From positions 1 to 22,948 of the IMG/VR virus record IMGVR_UViG_3300027996_000179: 22,948 nucleotides of DNA; one strand, written 5' to 3'. A model generated the notes under the pieces. The model was not told the DNA's origin. It did not search any database and saw only the letters and a list, made by a program, of their open reading frames with translations. How positions within the stretch are numbered: the first letter of the stretch is position 1; each line of letters opens with the position of its first letter. A program made the translations under genes and the position numbers. Positions 10,501 through 16,235 of the stretch are shown one piece after another. The stretch comes from a virus.

Positions 10501-10810
10501 TTAAGTCTAACTTTCCTGAAGGACTTGTAGAACCAAACGCAGGGTCAGTTACAAACCAATACAAAGTATCATTAGCACCATCGTCTACAGAACCAATACA
10601 CTTTGCTTGGTTACTTAAAAGAACCCCTCCGTATGATAAGTTCGTAAGCTTAGTATTCCCTTTAGAATTTTCTACTGCTCCAATCTCTGTTGATTCAGAT
10701 GATCCTAACCTAACATTTACTGCGTCAATATATTGTCCGTTTGGAACGAGCCTCTCGTCAACGGACTTATTCATTTTACCTGCTACAAAGTTTCTTGAAA
10801 GTTTAGCCAT
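4595..10810 (-). CDS. Giant crAss-like tail stabilisation (muzzle) protein
   Basis: At 2071 aa this is the largest protein here. Its N-terminus (residues 6-52) contains NFVAGKMNKSVDERLVPNG, then VNVRLGSSESTEIGAVENS, the signature I associate with the stabilisation or muzzle protein of crAss-like phages. A second recognisable core lies near residues 1190-1270 (EEYGISFNPESFAQYGF, DQKRGALIQL, LGGYDPYMDEYVF). The middle is long and beta-rich. The C-terminal 513 residues form a cysteine-rich repeat array annotated separately. Such proteins build the distal part of a short tail and may undergo changes during DNA ejection. The gene starts one nucleotide after the 307-aa gene (TAATATG) and has no internal stop or frame break. 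The length appears large for the family, mainly because of the repeat extension. No peptidase or lyase motif was noticed. Confidence 0.88.
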   Translation of the reverse strand: MAKLSRNFVAGKMNKSVDERLVPNGQYIDAVNVRLGSSESTEIGAVENSKGNTKLTNLSYGGVLLSNQAKCIGSVDDGANDTLYWFVTDPAFGSTSPSGKLDLIVSFNVVTSILSYLVISVSDGGTSSQTVLNFDDKHLITGVNVIDGLLFWTDDYNPPRFINILRNYEDPSGSPLVDGGGNASLLRESLLVIKKPPAKAPEIELTSTPGGQENFLEERFISFAYRYEYQDDEYSAVSQFSNVAFQTSPFDFSTESFINEGVVNLFNTAIITYNSGGPLVTAIDLLFKDSDGTIIKVIEKLKKSDLGLANNTEYTFNFRNSKIFTILPDSELLRLYDNVPLLAKAQTIMGNRLMYGNYIENYNLVDKNNSPIRLEFETELLSEDIGFENIEDVFTIGEYTFGGAISVPESRLFVNLGDVELVANSILTIEASFVHSSFSGNTPTETSGSVDVQFVYILPQSFSSVYELASSVDFQEKVGIASNIKPVFNIDPAIETSCDGNTFTDVINCAVPNILDAAQPTTWTKYESGTSAANQPISLITVPGLDSIGFQLPAIRRVDNTTTPTQSAYEYFQWDSAEVSFQLVSNTNSLHSNRDYEIGIVYMDEFNRASTALVSPLNTEHVPCGFSDLKNFIRVSIPPQQKPPYWATKYRFAIKPNAETYETVYTNIFFTDPATNDTYFLLEGENSRKVETGDRLIVKADTSGSLLRCAYATVLDKEAQQRDFLDPLPTDENGKEINIPAGTYMKIKAQDFSVSVGPDPFILPGKQTKTVRGNGNYPILAYKGFAEPDDAGNYQNLTIPSGSRIQMTFEFERRGPQRGNNACERRKYNLDVSLIASTDYDNIIDWFNGDNVQSVLNTGTQEVGGTGGDVENVYIPTTATSSDPFGTYGITPALGTNYYRWFQDPSTQEIRFIMSGTRACGSTKKRRSSVTATWQIFRAESTLVFETEPTDALPDVWYEGAQTFDIAKGGCKTVFQVASSESNPIAFVYTLDGIQSQLVLQPGDSAAEWTDCGSAIISPSTPPDVPADVTITNTPYADVHLGNVQDQDATSPAIIDTSFFNCFAFGNGVESYKIRDSIVGKPLLLGNRVTTTSAEDYREADRFADITYSGIYNDESNVNKLNEFNLGLINFKKTEESFGPIEKLFARATDILTLQEDKISYVLAGKNLLSDSVPGGAITSVPEVLGTQIARLEEYGISFNPESFAQYGFDKYFSDQKRGALIQLKGSAYSNEQLTVISDAGMRSWFRDKFISSPNNQKLGGYDPYMDEYVFSINDELLPINVPCIECGINQLLNFNGTTITYCFNVGELVGEVTITINVSDLTSGSLQAQVEYGTTLQVVNLVNGLNTITVIKNLVLTDTLNLTFDGTASAVIDYTVSCVDAKALSIVQVCVTNNSDAGQFIHNQYRWVDGPFISPLHQEQIEFLSSINSPNVSQYSTVAGVQGAGVIPADGAIVSIISNKIPPTDDFVFVTPPMNFKYLRSATLYSNTPASIQTLLNASTQLPVNSSGAPSTYLGDFIMPAGTSGDYLYLIYDYRSPVFAELCYSTTDSLDACCGCSEPDTFEATQCRADGVVQTEVVQGVYTTGELVVINGCTYEIGSITPSAATATVTSILPSGTTCEDICQEYQLEDTNGVDTDVDYIDCNGDSVTATVLANDDLVICAQEISATPGIIITLEDCECDPVAPFLIVERCIIDWSTNGFNQLTVVNSGLFNVGDLITINEDADCTYVIVSETNVGPANATSTGLSTAADCSEVCNFYTVTNNSSTVDFIYTNCNGTVINEDIKAGNFKNICAKDAAPQPDFDLVWTSCECPSSEPSFVNLERCQSLVATTIPTTYIANNASYNVNDIVQIDNEPDCKFKVISFTEFGTVNTNIINTYPGEDCSDVCNEYTLTNTAGGSISVNYIDCNGLLVKIDVTSPVVENICASSITPSLGIVVEFVSCDCNLVASNYSIQECVTGEVRTVTSSIAVSVGDKVELLSGDGCKWTITGTSANTATDDIIALSSNQGCVCNSYTWENNTGSNLTLEYVDCLGTPISQTIIPTEVWNACISQLITNDGATVISVTCTCF
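4598..6136 (-). repeat. Four-copy cysteine-rich repeat at C-terminus of the muzzle protein
   Basis: Residues 1559-2071 of the 2071-aa protein alternate two modules with a period of about 133 residues. Module A (61-63 residues) begins at residues 1620, 1753, 1885 and 2011. It follows C..xC..Y.L.N, then a Y-[IVT]-[DN]-C-[NL]-G core, an [IA]-C-[AI] pair and a final CxC. Module B (60-70 residues) precedes each A copy and follows [EQ]-C ... V-G-D or equivalent ... C-[TK]-[YFW]. Six to eight Cys occur at equivalent positions in each full A+B unit. The copies are diverged at the protein level and not obviously repeated at the DNA level, so the duplication is old or under diversifying selection. The Cys spacing suggests disulfide-stabilised domains exposed outside the cell. 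Confidence 0.85.
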
Positions 10811-10811
10811 A

Positions 10812-11735
10812 TTATTTTATCCACTTGTCTCTACCTCTCAGATTCATTAATAATCTTCCTGGGTGTATATTGCTTAATCTTATTTTTGCGTTTCTTAGAA
10901 GTGCTGATTTTGATTTTCTAGCTCTATTTACTATATATTCTTGAACTCCTAATTTACTACCTAATATTTGATAGCTAATATATGCATAAACATATTCTTC
11001 AAACAACTTATTTACAGTTATTTGTGTGTCATCTCCACCTTCCATGCCATCAGAAATGTATTCCAATATACAACTTTCGTTAGCCATAGTAGAATCAAAA
11101 TTAATTACTCCTGTTTTTTTATCAATTCTAAAAGTAGGATTAGCATTAGCAGTCTCTGTATTAAGACCAAACCTAGCACCCACTGCAAAGTCGAAGTACC
11201 AACATCCTTCGTACTCATATCCTAAAAATCCATTATATGGACTTAAACTGTTTAAATAAATACTTGGTTGCTGACCTGTAATTCTTGCAAAATCTAAAGG
11301 TGAGTATTGAGGTTGTATTGCTTTTCCATCTTGGTCAAAAAGTATTCTAGCATCATTGGCTTGTAAATAAGCTCTAGCTGAATTTACTTGAATGTTTTCT
11401 ACCATAGGTCTAATAACACCATCTTTATAATAAGATATTCTAACCCAATTTACATAATCAGAAGGCAGTATAAATCTAAGTTCTTCAGAAACTGTAAGTT
11501 GTAAAACCTTTATTTCTTTAAATGCATCATAGTTTAATTCTTGAATAGCTCTTTTTGCATGAAAAAGTATCTTGTATCTCTCTTCATTATTTATTAAAGA
11601 ATGATTACCTGAATACATTAATTGATAGTTTACAACTATATCTTGCAATGATACATATTGGTATGATCCCCAATTAGCATCTTCTGGAGCATTCCCTCCA
11701 TTTTCGTAATATTCGTATTGACTAATGTATGACAT
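10812..11735 (-). CDS. Tail tubular/ring (adaptor-like) protein
   Basis: The 307-aa protein matches the tail tubular or ring-protein pattern of crAss-like phages. After a short N-terminal tail it carries LMYSGNHSLINNEERYKILF and HAKRAIQELNYDAFKEI (about residues 39-76), then VSEELRFILPSDYVNWVRIS, a segment typical of P22 gp4-like or T7 gp11-like adaptors that sit under the portal. The remainder is mixed, ending in a basic C-terminus with many Arg and Lys (about 265-307). It should form one ring of the head-tail connector. It starts 2 nt after the 320-aa gene and ends one nucleotide before the giant tail gene, so the three are almost certainly co-translated. Confidence 0.85.
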   Translation of the reverse strand: MSYISQYEYYENGGNAPEDANWGSYQYVSLQDIVVNYQLMYSGNHSLINNEERYKILFHAKRAIQELNYDAFKEIKVLQLTVSEELRFILPSDYVNWVRISYYKDGVIRPMVENIQVNSARAYLQANDARILFDQDGKAIQPQYSPLDFARITGQQPSIYLNSLSPYNGFLGYEYEGCWYFDFAVGARFGLNTETANANPTFRIDKKTGVINFDSTMANESCILEYISDGMEGGDDTQITVNKLFEEYVYAYISYQILGSKLGVQEYIVNRARKSKSALLRNAKIRLSNIHPGRLLMNLRGRDKWIK

Positions 11736-11737
11736 AA

Positions 11738-12700
11738 TTATTTTTCGCTATTAATTTCAGCAGCCTCTTTTGCTCCTGCGTACTGTACAACTGATGCTTC
11801 ACGTATTGATACTCCTGCATACTGTAAAATTTTCATTGTTAAATCCGTAGCATCATCTGGAAACAATTCAAAGTCTTGATAATCAGGTTGTGATTGGTCA
11901 AAGACTGGTTCATTATCAGTACCTAAATCTACATAAGTCCATTTAGGTGGTTTAGGATAACGTATATATTGACTTGTTACAACTGTTCCTAATGTAGGTG
12001 TTGGATACAATGTAGCAACATTTCCTTCACTTGTATAAGCAGGAAACATCAAAGATGGTGCAGTTAAAAGAGACATATTTAATAAAGTAATTTTACTTTG
12101 CTCCACTCTTTCAACTTCTTTAATAGTGTTTCCTTTATATATCTTGTAATCTAATGGAAAAGTATTTATAACATTAGGTGTAACACCTAGTTGTATATTA
12201 CTATCAATACTAGTTACTGTAACATAAGTAGGAACTGCAGCAATTACTACAAAAACAATATCTCCAACTTGAACACCTGATGATGTAAAGTTTGCATTTG
12301 AATCTATTATTTTACTTTGACCTCCAACAGTTCCTGTAGTAGTTCCAGAAACCACTAAAGAATTATTAATAATTATTTTGTTAATTAAGTAATAATCTGA
12401 ACCAGTAGTTGCAGCAGAAGGTAAATTATACTGTGTATAATTTGGTGCTATTGGTGTTAATGGCGTAGTTACAGAAAAGAAATCGATAACTTCTACGTAA
12501 CCTTTTTTTATATCAGCATATCCTGTTCCAGAAGTTCTTTGGTTTTCTTTGTTAACCTGATAGTTATATGCATAAAAGTAATCCTCAAATAAATCCATTT
12601 GAGCTTGTTGTGCATATAGATTAAAATCTTGTGGAGAGATGTAGCCATAGTTATTTTTGTTTAATACGGCTAAAACTGTATTTCTAATATCGTTTATCAT
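11738..12700 (-). CDS. Head-tail ring/connector protein with inserted beta domain
   Basis: This 320-aa protein begins with a helical N-terminus (MINDIRNTVLAVLNKNNYGY, then SPQDFNLYAQQAQMDLFEDY) and ends in a helical segment (about 280-315). The layout is that of the connector proteins placed before the tubular protein in crAss-like phages. Between about residues 118 and 189 is a beta-rich module (TGTVGGQSKIIDSNANFTSS, GVQVGDIVFVV) that looks like an independently folded insert of a kind I have seen in other phage proteins. The segment PSLMFPAYTSEGNVATLYPT resumes the main fold. It is the first gene after the terminator-promoter element at 12718-12758, about 17 nt below the promoter-like box. 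The connector role is inferred from position and family pattern; the exact ring position cannot be told. Confidence 0.78.
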   Translation of the reverse strand: MINDIRNTVLAVLNKNNYGYISPQDFNLYAQQAQMDLFEDYFYAYNYQVNKENQRTSGTGYADIKKGYVEVIDFFSVTTPLTPIAPNYTQYNLPSAATTGSDYYLINKIIINNSLVVSGTTTGTVGGQSKIIDSNANFTSSGVQVGDIVFVVIAAVPTYVTVTSIDSNIQLGVTPNVINTFPLDYKIYKGNTIKEVERVEQSKITLLNMSLLTAPSLMFPAYTSEGNVATLYPTPTLGTVVTSQYIRYPKPPKWTYVDLGTDNEPVFDQSQPDYQDFELFPDDATDLTMKILQYAGVSIREASVVQYAGAKEAAEINSEK

Positions 12701-12717
12701 CCTAACTATTATTTACA

Positions 12718-12749
12718 CAAAGATAATCAAAAAAAAAAGAGGTCTCAAA
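12718..12749 (-). promoter_or_regulatory. Bacteroidota-type promoter for the tail operon (TTTG-N20-TATCTTTG)
   Basis: On the minus strand a TTTG at 12749-12746 is followed by 20 nt and then TATCTTTG at 12725-12718. This matches the known Bacteroidota vegetative consensus of a -33 TTTG/TTG and a -7 TAnnTTTG with a spacer near 19-21 nt. The box ends 17 nt before the ATG of the 320-aa gene, predicting a very short leader. The -33 TTTG lies in the loop of the preceding terminator hairpin and the T-tract forms the spacer. Confidence 0.7.
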
Positions 12750-12758
12750 AAAGACCTC
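12729..12758 (-). terminator. Intrinsic terminator after the 248-aa gene
   Basis: In the minus-strand transcript GAGGTCT (12758-12752) pairs perfectly with AGACCTC (12745-12739) around a 6-nt loop, and ten U residues follow (12738-12729). It begins 39 nt after the stop of the 248-aa gene. The 7-bp stem and long U-tract make a strong rho-independent terminator. It overlaps the promoter for the tail operon. Confidence 0.88.
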
Positions 12759-12797
12759 CTTACTTAATGAATCACAAAAAAAATTATTATTAACTAA

Positions 12798-13544
12798 TTA
12801 CTCCATTAAGTTTTCTAATACTTTTAATGCCTCAATCCCATCGTCAGATTGAAAATATGATGACACTATATAAATTGGGTCTTCTCCAAAAGGTATTACA
12901 CATAGTCGTGTTTTGTTGGTTTTGGTAGAAAACCACACTTCTTTATTTTTGTTTCTATATTTAATAAGACCTTGTTCAAACAACTTATGTACAGTTGCTT
13001 GTAACTTTAATACAGGGTCATTTATAACCGACATGAAATCTTGAGGTTCTCTCTTAGCATAAACTAAGATATCTCTCTTCATCTCATCCGTACTAATTCT
13101 AGATGGGTCTTTTTGAAACAATACTCTTGTTAAGGTTTCTAGTTGCGATATAGATAAAGAACGAGCTTCTATCATTGCATCAAGCTCTATGTTAATGCTT
13201 TCAACAATCTCTTGAGCATCTTTTGCATTATCTAATTCTTTAAACTTAACTCCATTGTGTGGGTGAACATCTAAGAATCTTTGTAAAACTTGATTATTTT
13301 TGGTAACTCTTAAAAATCCATCTTCAAAAATAACAGGCTCTATAATTGCATTATCATCTTGTTCATCTACAAATGGAGATGATTGATTTCTAGCATAACG
13401 TAATTCTCTGTTTATTCCTGTTTCAGGGTCAACCCAAAGTAATGGGAATCTTCTAGTGTGTCTAGTTGCAAGCATGAAAGATAAAGGTGCTGCATTTCTT
13501 GTTAACTTGTAGACCTTGTCTACTCTTTGTACTGTAGTTTTCAT
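12798..13544 (-). CDS. Capsid-adjacent conserved protein (possible capsid accessory)
   Basis: The 248-aa protein has two parts. Residues 1-105 form a compact domain with PLSFMLATRHTRRFPLLWVD, RELRYARNQSSPFVDEQDD and EPVIFEDGFLRV, a pattern I recognise from small head-region proteins of large phages. Residues 110-248 are helical, with a segment KLFEQGLIKYRNKNKEVWF (about 187-205) that reads like the wing of a winged-helix fold. The gene lies directly after the capsid gene, where crAss-like phages keep a conserved head protein, so a capsid accessory or decoration role is the best inference. The winged-helix-like end leaves open a DNA-binding or regulatory role. No promoter-like box is seen upstream, so expression probably comes from read-through of the terminator at 13569-13596. 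Confidence 0.78.
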   Translation of the reverse strand: MKTTVQRVDKVYKLTRNAAPLSFMLATRHTRRFPLLWVDPETGINRELRYARNQSSPFVDEQDDNAIIEPVIFEDGFLRVTKNNQVLQRFLDVHPHNGVKFKELDNAKDAQEIVESINIELDAMIEARSLSISQLETLTRVLFQKDPSRISTDEMKRDILVYAKREPQDFMSVINDPVLKLQATVHKLFEQGLIKYRNKNKEVWFSTKTNKTRLCVIPFGEDPIYIVSSYFQSDDGIEALKVLENLME

Positions 13545-13568
13545 TTGATATAATTTAATTTAATTTAT

Positions 13569-13596
13569 AAAAAAGGAGTCTCTTTAAAGAGACCCC
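13569..13596 (-). terminator. Intrinsic terminator after the major capsid gene
   Basis: In the minus-strand transcript GGGGUCUC (13596-13589) pairs with GAGACUCC (13582-13575) with one G-U wobble around a short UUUAAA loop, followed by six U residues (13574-13569). It starts 18 nt after the capsid stop codon. No promoter-like box follows before the 248-aa gene, so this terminator is probably partial and lowers downstream expression relative to the capsid gene. Confidence 0.85.
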
Positions 13597-13614
13597 TTTC
13601 ATTTGTTGGTATTC

Positions 13615-15072
13615 TTAATCTTGGAAGATGAAGAAGTTATTTGCACCTAAAGTACAAACTGCTCTTTCACTCAAGAAGTTTACTTCCATCGCATCTAAGT
13701 CAGATGTTCTTGCACCTCCTGCTGAACCAGTGATCCAAGTTTTGTAACGTCTGTCTTCAGTTTCAGAAGCTCTGTATCGAACATGTAAGAATGGTCTCTT
13801 AGCGTTCTTCCCAAGAATTTGATCATAAACAGTTGTAGAACCTGCAGGCACTAACAATCCATTGATGCTTCCTGTACCATCAACTCCCCCACGCATTGTT
13901 GGGTCGTTTAAGTATTTCCAGTCAGACTTGTAAAAGTCATAACCTCTACGGAATCCTGTAAATCCTAAGTTAAGTGCCATCTCCTCATCATTGTCAAAAA
14001 GACCATAAGAAGTTCCACCTGCTCCATAAGAGTTTTGAGCTGCTAACATATCATCGATGTCAAATCCAAAGTCTCTGTTCAAGAAAATTACATTCTCTTC
14101 AATAGCACCTTGCTTGTCTAAACGTGAAATGATTGCGTCAAAGTCTGCTAAAGCATTAGGGTTTCCACCTGCCCATACATTACCTCTTTGTTGTACTACA
14201 TAGAATACACCTTCAGAACCTTTGTTTCCAACTTGGTCAGAAGTAACTTGTGTAGCAACACCAGAACCTGCTTCAGCAGGAACTGCTTCAATCATTGCAG
14301 TTTCTAAATAGTCATCATAACGTAAACGAGTTTCGTGCTCAGACTTTAAGTACCATAAGTAACCTGAAGCTCCATTTTCAGTAGTAACCTCAATCCATCC
14401 GATTTGAGCCATATCAGAACCTGATACTGCATACTTATCTTTAATGATAATTGGAGAGTTTTCGAAAATGAAATCGTCAGATTCTAATGAACCTTGCATT
14501 CCATTTGTTCCTTTCTTAAATTCAGAACCATAGATGAAAATACTTGCATCAGCATTTCCTAATCCTGAACCACCTGTATAACCACCTGCATCGTAGAATG
14601 CAACAGTGAATTGGTTGTTTGCAAGGTCAACTGCTATTACAATAGCTTTGAACTCACCTGATCCATCGTTGTTTACAACAACAACTGTTTGACCAACTCT
14701 AATTGCAATCTGAACTGTTGCACCAGAACCTGGTTGTACAGTTGAACCTGCAGGGTTAAGAACGTCATTTACTTGAAAAATTGCTTCTCCACCTGCTACT
14801 ACTGCTGCAGTACCACAATCAACGTACTTGGTGTGTAATCTTCCTTGCTCTGCCCATTTGATAAGGTCTGAGTTAGAAGGCATTTCTGCTCCTACCATTC
14901 TAATGAATGAGGAGATTGTTCTGTTACCATATCTTTCGAATTCTTTTTCGTAAGTATCTGGTAAATACTGATTCAAAAAGTTGAAGTCAGTAATGTAATT
15001 TGAAGCCAAAGGTGTTTGATGCGAACTTGGTTGCAAATCAAAACCTGGCGTAGCTTGGACTGATCCTGCCAT
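13615..15072 (-). CDS. Major capsid protein (crAss-like, HK97-fold family)
   Basis: The 485-aa protein shows the N-terminal signature of crAss-like major capsid proteins at residues 35-80: QYLPDTYEKEFERYGNR, then GAEMPSNSDLIKWAEQGRLH. Its length is close to that usual for the group. The rest is Gly-rich and acidic with no membrane segment, consistent with the HK97 shell fold, but the fold itself cannot be confirmed by eye. The gene lies between the scaffold-like gene (22 nt upstream) and a terminator, the expected place for a highly expressed capsid gene. It uses C-ending codons such as TTC, ATC and AAC (for instance AAC-TTC-TTC-ATC-TTC near the stop) more than its AT-rich neighbours, which fits codon adaptation for high expression. 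The start has an A-rich leader. Confidence 0.92.
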   Translation of the reverse strand: MAGSVQATPGFDLQPSSHQTPLASNYITDFNFLNQYLPDTYEKEFERYGNRTISSFIRMVGAEMPSNSDLIKWAEQGRLHTKYVDCGTAAVVAGGEAIFQVNDVLNPAGSTVQPGSGATVQIAIRVGQTVVVVNNDGSGEFKAIVIAVDLANNQFTVAFYDAGGYTGGSGLGNADASIFIYGSEFKKGTNGMQGSLESDDFIFENSPIIIKDKYAVSGSDMAQIGWIEVTTENGASGYLWYLKSEHETRLRYDDYLETAMIEAVPAEAGSGVATQVTSDQVGNKGSEGVFYVVQQRGNVWAGGNPNALADFDAIISRLDKQGAIEENVIFLNRDFGFDIDDMLAAQNSYGAGGTSYGLFDNDEEMALNLGFTGFRRGYDFYKSDWKYLNDPTMRGGVDGTGSINGLLVPAGSTTVYDQILGKNAKRPFLHVRYRASETEDRRYKTWITGSAGGARTSDLDAMEVNFLSERAVCTLGANNFFIFQD

Positions 15073-15094
15073 AATTTTTATTTTTTTAAATTAA

Positions 15095-16180
15095 TTATTT
15101 TCTTTTTATACTTCTAATTTTAAGTCCCTTCCCACTATCTGTGTTTAAAGACTTAAATTGTGTTCCTCCCTTGCTTGTCACTTCTGGTGTTCTACGTTCA
15201 GACATATTAATATTTTTTGTCTTACGCATCACATCTTCTGTGGCATTAGCTTTACCTTGCTCATAAAAGAACTTAGCAAATTTTTCAGGATTCTGTGCAA
15301 TTGCTACACTCCTATGAAAACCTTTTGAATCTTTTAAAAGACCACTATCATCTAAATACTTGGCTGCCCAACCACCTGGATTTAATGCATTCTTTTTTAA
15401 ATCTTCTAAACTACCTGGAGAAAATGTTATTGTTTCCTCACCTATATTAAACTCAAAACCTTTGAATTCAGGTGTAAATACTTCTAACGTCTTTGAGTCG
15501 TAAAACTCTTTCTTTCTAGTAGTCTCTTCTTCATGAGACTTCACATCTGCGATGTATTGCTTATAGCCTTCCATTTCTTCGTCAGACACATTAGAAGATT
15601 GCGTTCCCCTTGACTCAAGTGGTTGCTTGTACTTCTCTTGCATTTCTTTAAAGTAATCTTTTGCCTTAGCAATAGCTTTTTTCTTCTTTAACTTAATTTT
15701 CTTTATATCACTGTCGTCATCTAAATCTTCATCAAAAGAATAGTCATCCATTAAGGTTTCTATATCCTCTTCATCAAGACCATCTTCCGTAGCACGCAAA
15801 TAATCTTTAAGTAAAGAATCAGGGTTGGTGTCTTCAAAATCTTTTTGTAACTCTACAAAATCTTTGATTCCTCTCCCTGTATCTTTTTTATATTTAAAGT
15901 AAGCAGCGACATCTTCAGGTAATTCTTCCTGAGTTTCTCGCTTACTCATTAACTCATCAAATGAATTAATTTCTTTATTATATCTTTTACCAATATATGA
16001 AAGAACGTCTTTCTCGTTTAATTCAGAAGGCTCTTCAGCTTTTGGCTCTTCAGCTTTTGGCTCTTCAGCTTTTGGCTCTTCAGCTTTTAAGTTTTCTTCA
16101 TGCTTACTTAAAAGCTCTTGTTCAACCTCTTGAACTGATTTTTCTTCCCCTACTGTTACTTCTTTTACTTTGAATTCCAT
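15095..16180 (-). CDS. Acidic scaffold-like head protein
   Basis: The 361-aa protein lies between portal and capsid genes, the usual place of a scaffolding protein. It is strongly charged. Residues 33-51 hold tandem PKAEE repeats, residues about 125-162 form an acidic stretch (EDIETLMDDYSFDEDLDDD), and a very basic helix follows (KKIKLKKKKAIAKAKDYF, about 163-180). The C-terminal third has a compact segment (NPGGWAAKYLDDSGLLKDSK) and a basic end. High charge, low Cys and predicted helix fit a scaffold that leaves the shell on maturation; no protease motif is seen. Scaffold function is inferred from position and composition. The gene starts 20 nt after a TATATTTG promoter-like box. Confidence 0.75.
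   Translation of the reverse strand: MEFKVKEVTVGEEKSVQEVEQELLSKHEENLKAEEPKAEEPKAEEPKAEEPSELNEKDVLSYIGKRYNKEINSFDELMSKRETQEELPEDVAAYFKYKKDTGRGIKDFVELQKDFEDTNPDSLLKDYLRATEDGLDEEDIETLMDDYSFDEDLDDDSDIKKIKLKKKKAIAKAKDYFKEMQEKYKQPLESRGTQSSNVSDEEMEGYKQYIADVKSHEEETTRKKEFYDSKTLEVFTPEFKGFEFNIGEETITFSPGSLEDLKKNALNPGGWAAKYLDDSGLLKDSKGFHRSVAIAQNPEKFAKFFYEQGKANATEDVMRKTKNINMSERRTPEVTSKGGTQFKSLNTDSGKGLKIRSIKRK
16031..16088 (-). repeat. 15-bp tandem repeat encoding PKAEE
   Basis: A 15-bp unit (CTCTTCAGCTTTTGG on the plus strand) occurs three times without change and then as a 13-bp partial copy. It lies in frame in the scaffold-like gene and encodes a Pro-Lys-Ala-Glu-Glu repeat. Identical copies suggest recent slippage expansion, so copy number may vary between related phages. 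Confidence 0.9.
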
Positions 16181-16200
16181 ATGATTAAATTTGATTACTA

Positions 16201-16217
16201 CAAATATAAGAAAAAAA
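16201..16217 (-). promoter_or_regulatory. Promoter-like TATATTTG box before the scaffold/capsid genes
   Basis: On the minus strand, seven T residues (16217-16211) and a short CT step lead into TATATTTG (16208-16201), which fits the Bacteroidota -7 consensus TAnnTTTG. It ends 20 nt before the ATG of the scaffold-like gene. I see no TTG at the expected -33 position and no terminator hairpin here. The same T-tract plus box layout occurs before the 76-aa and 320-aa genes. Confidence 0.55.
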
Positions 16218-16235
16218 TAATACCGATTTTAGACA

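Noticed and set aside
9798-11259. Plus-strand frames around 9798-10076, 10473-10850, 10968-11225 and 11026-11259
   Set aside because: They lie entirely or almost entirely opposite long intact minus-strand genes, have no supporting leader or neighbours, and show no family pattern.
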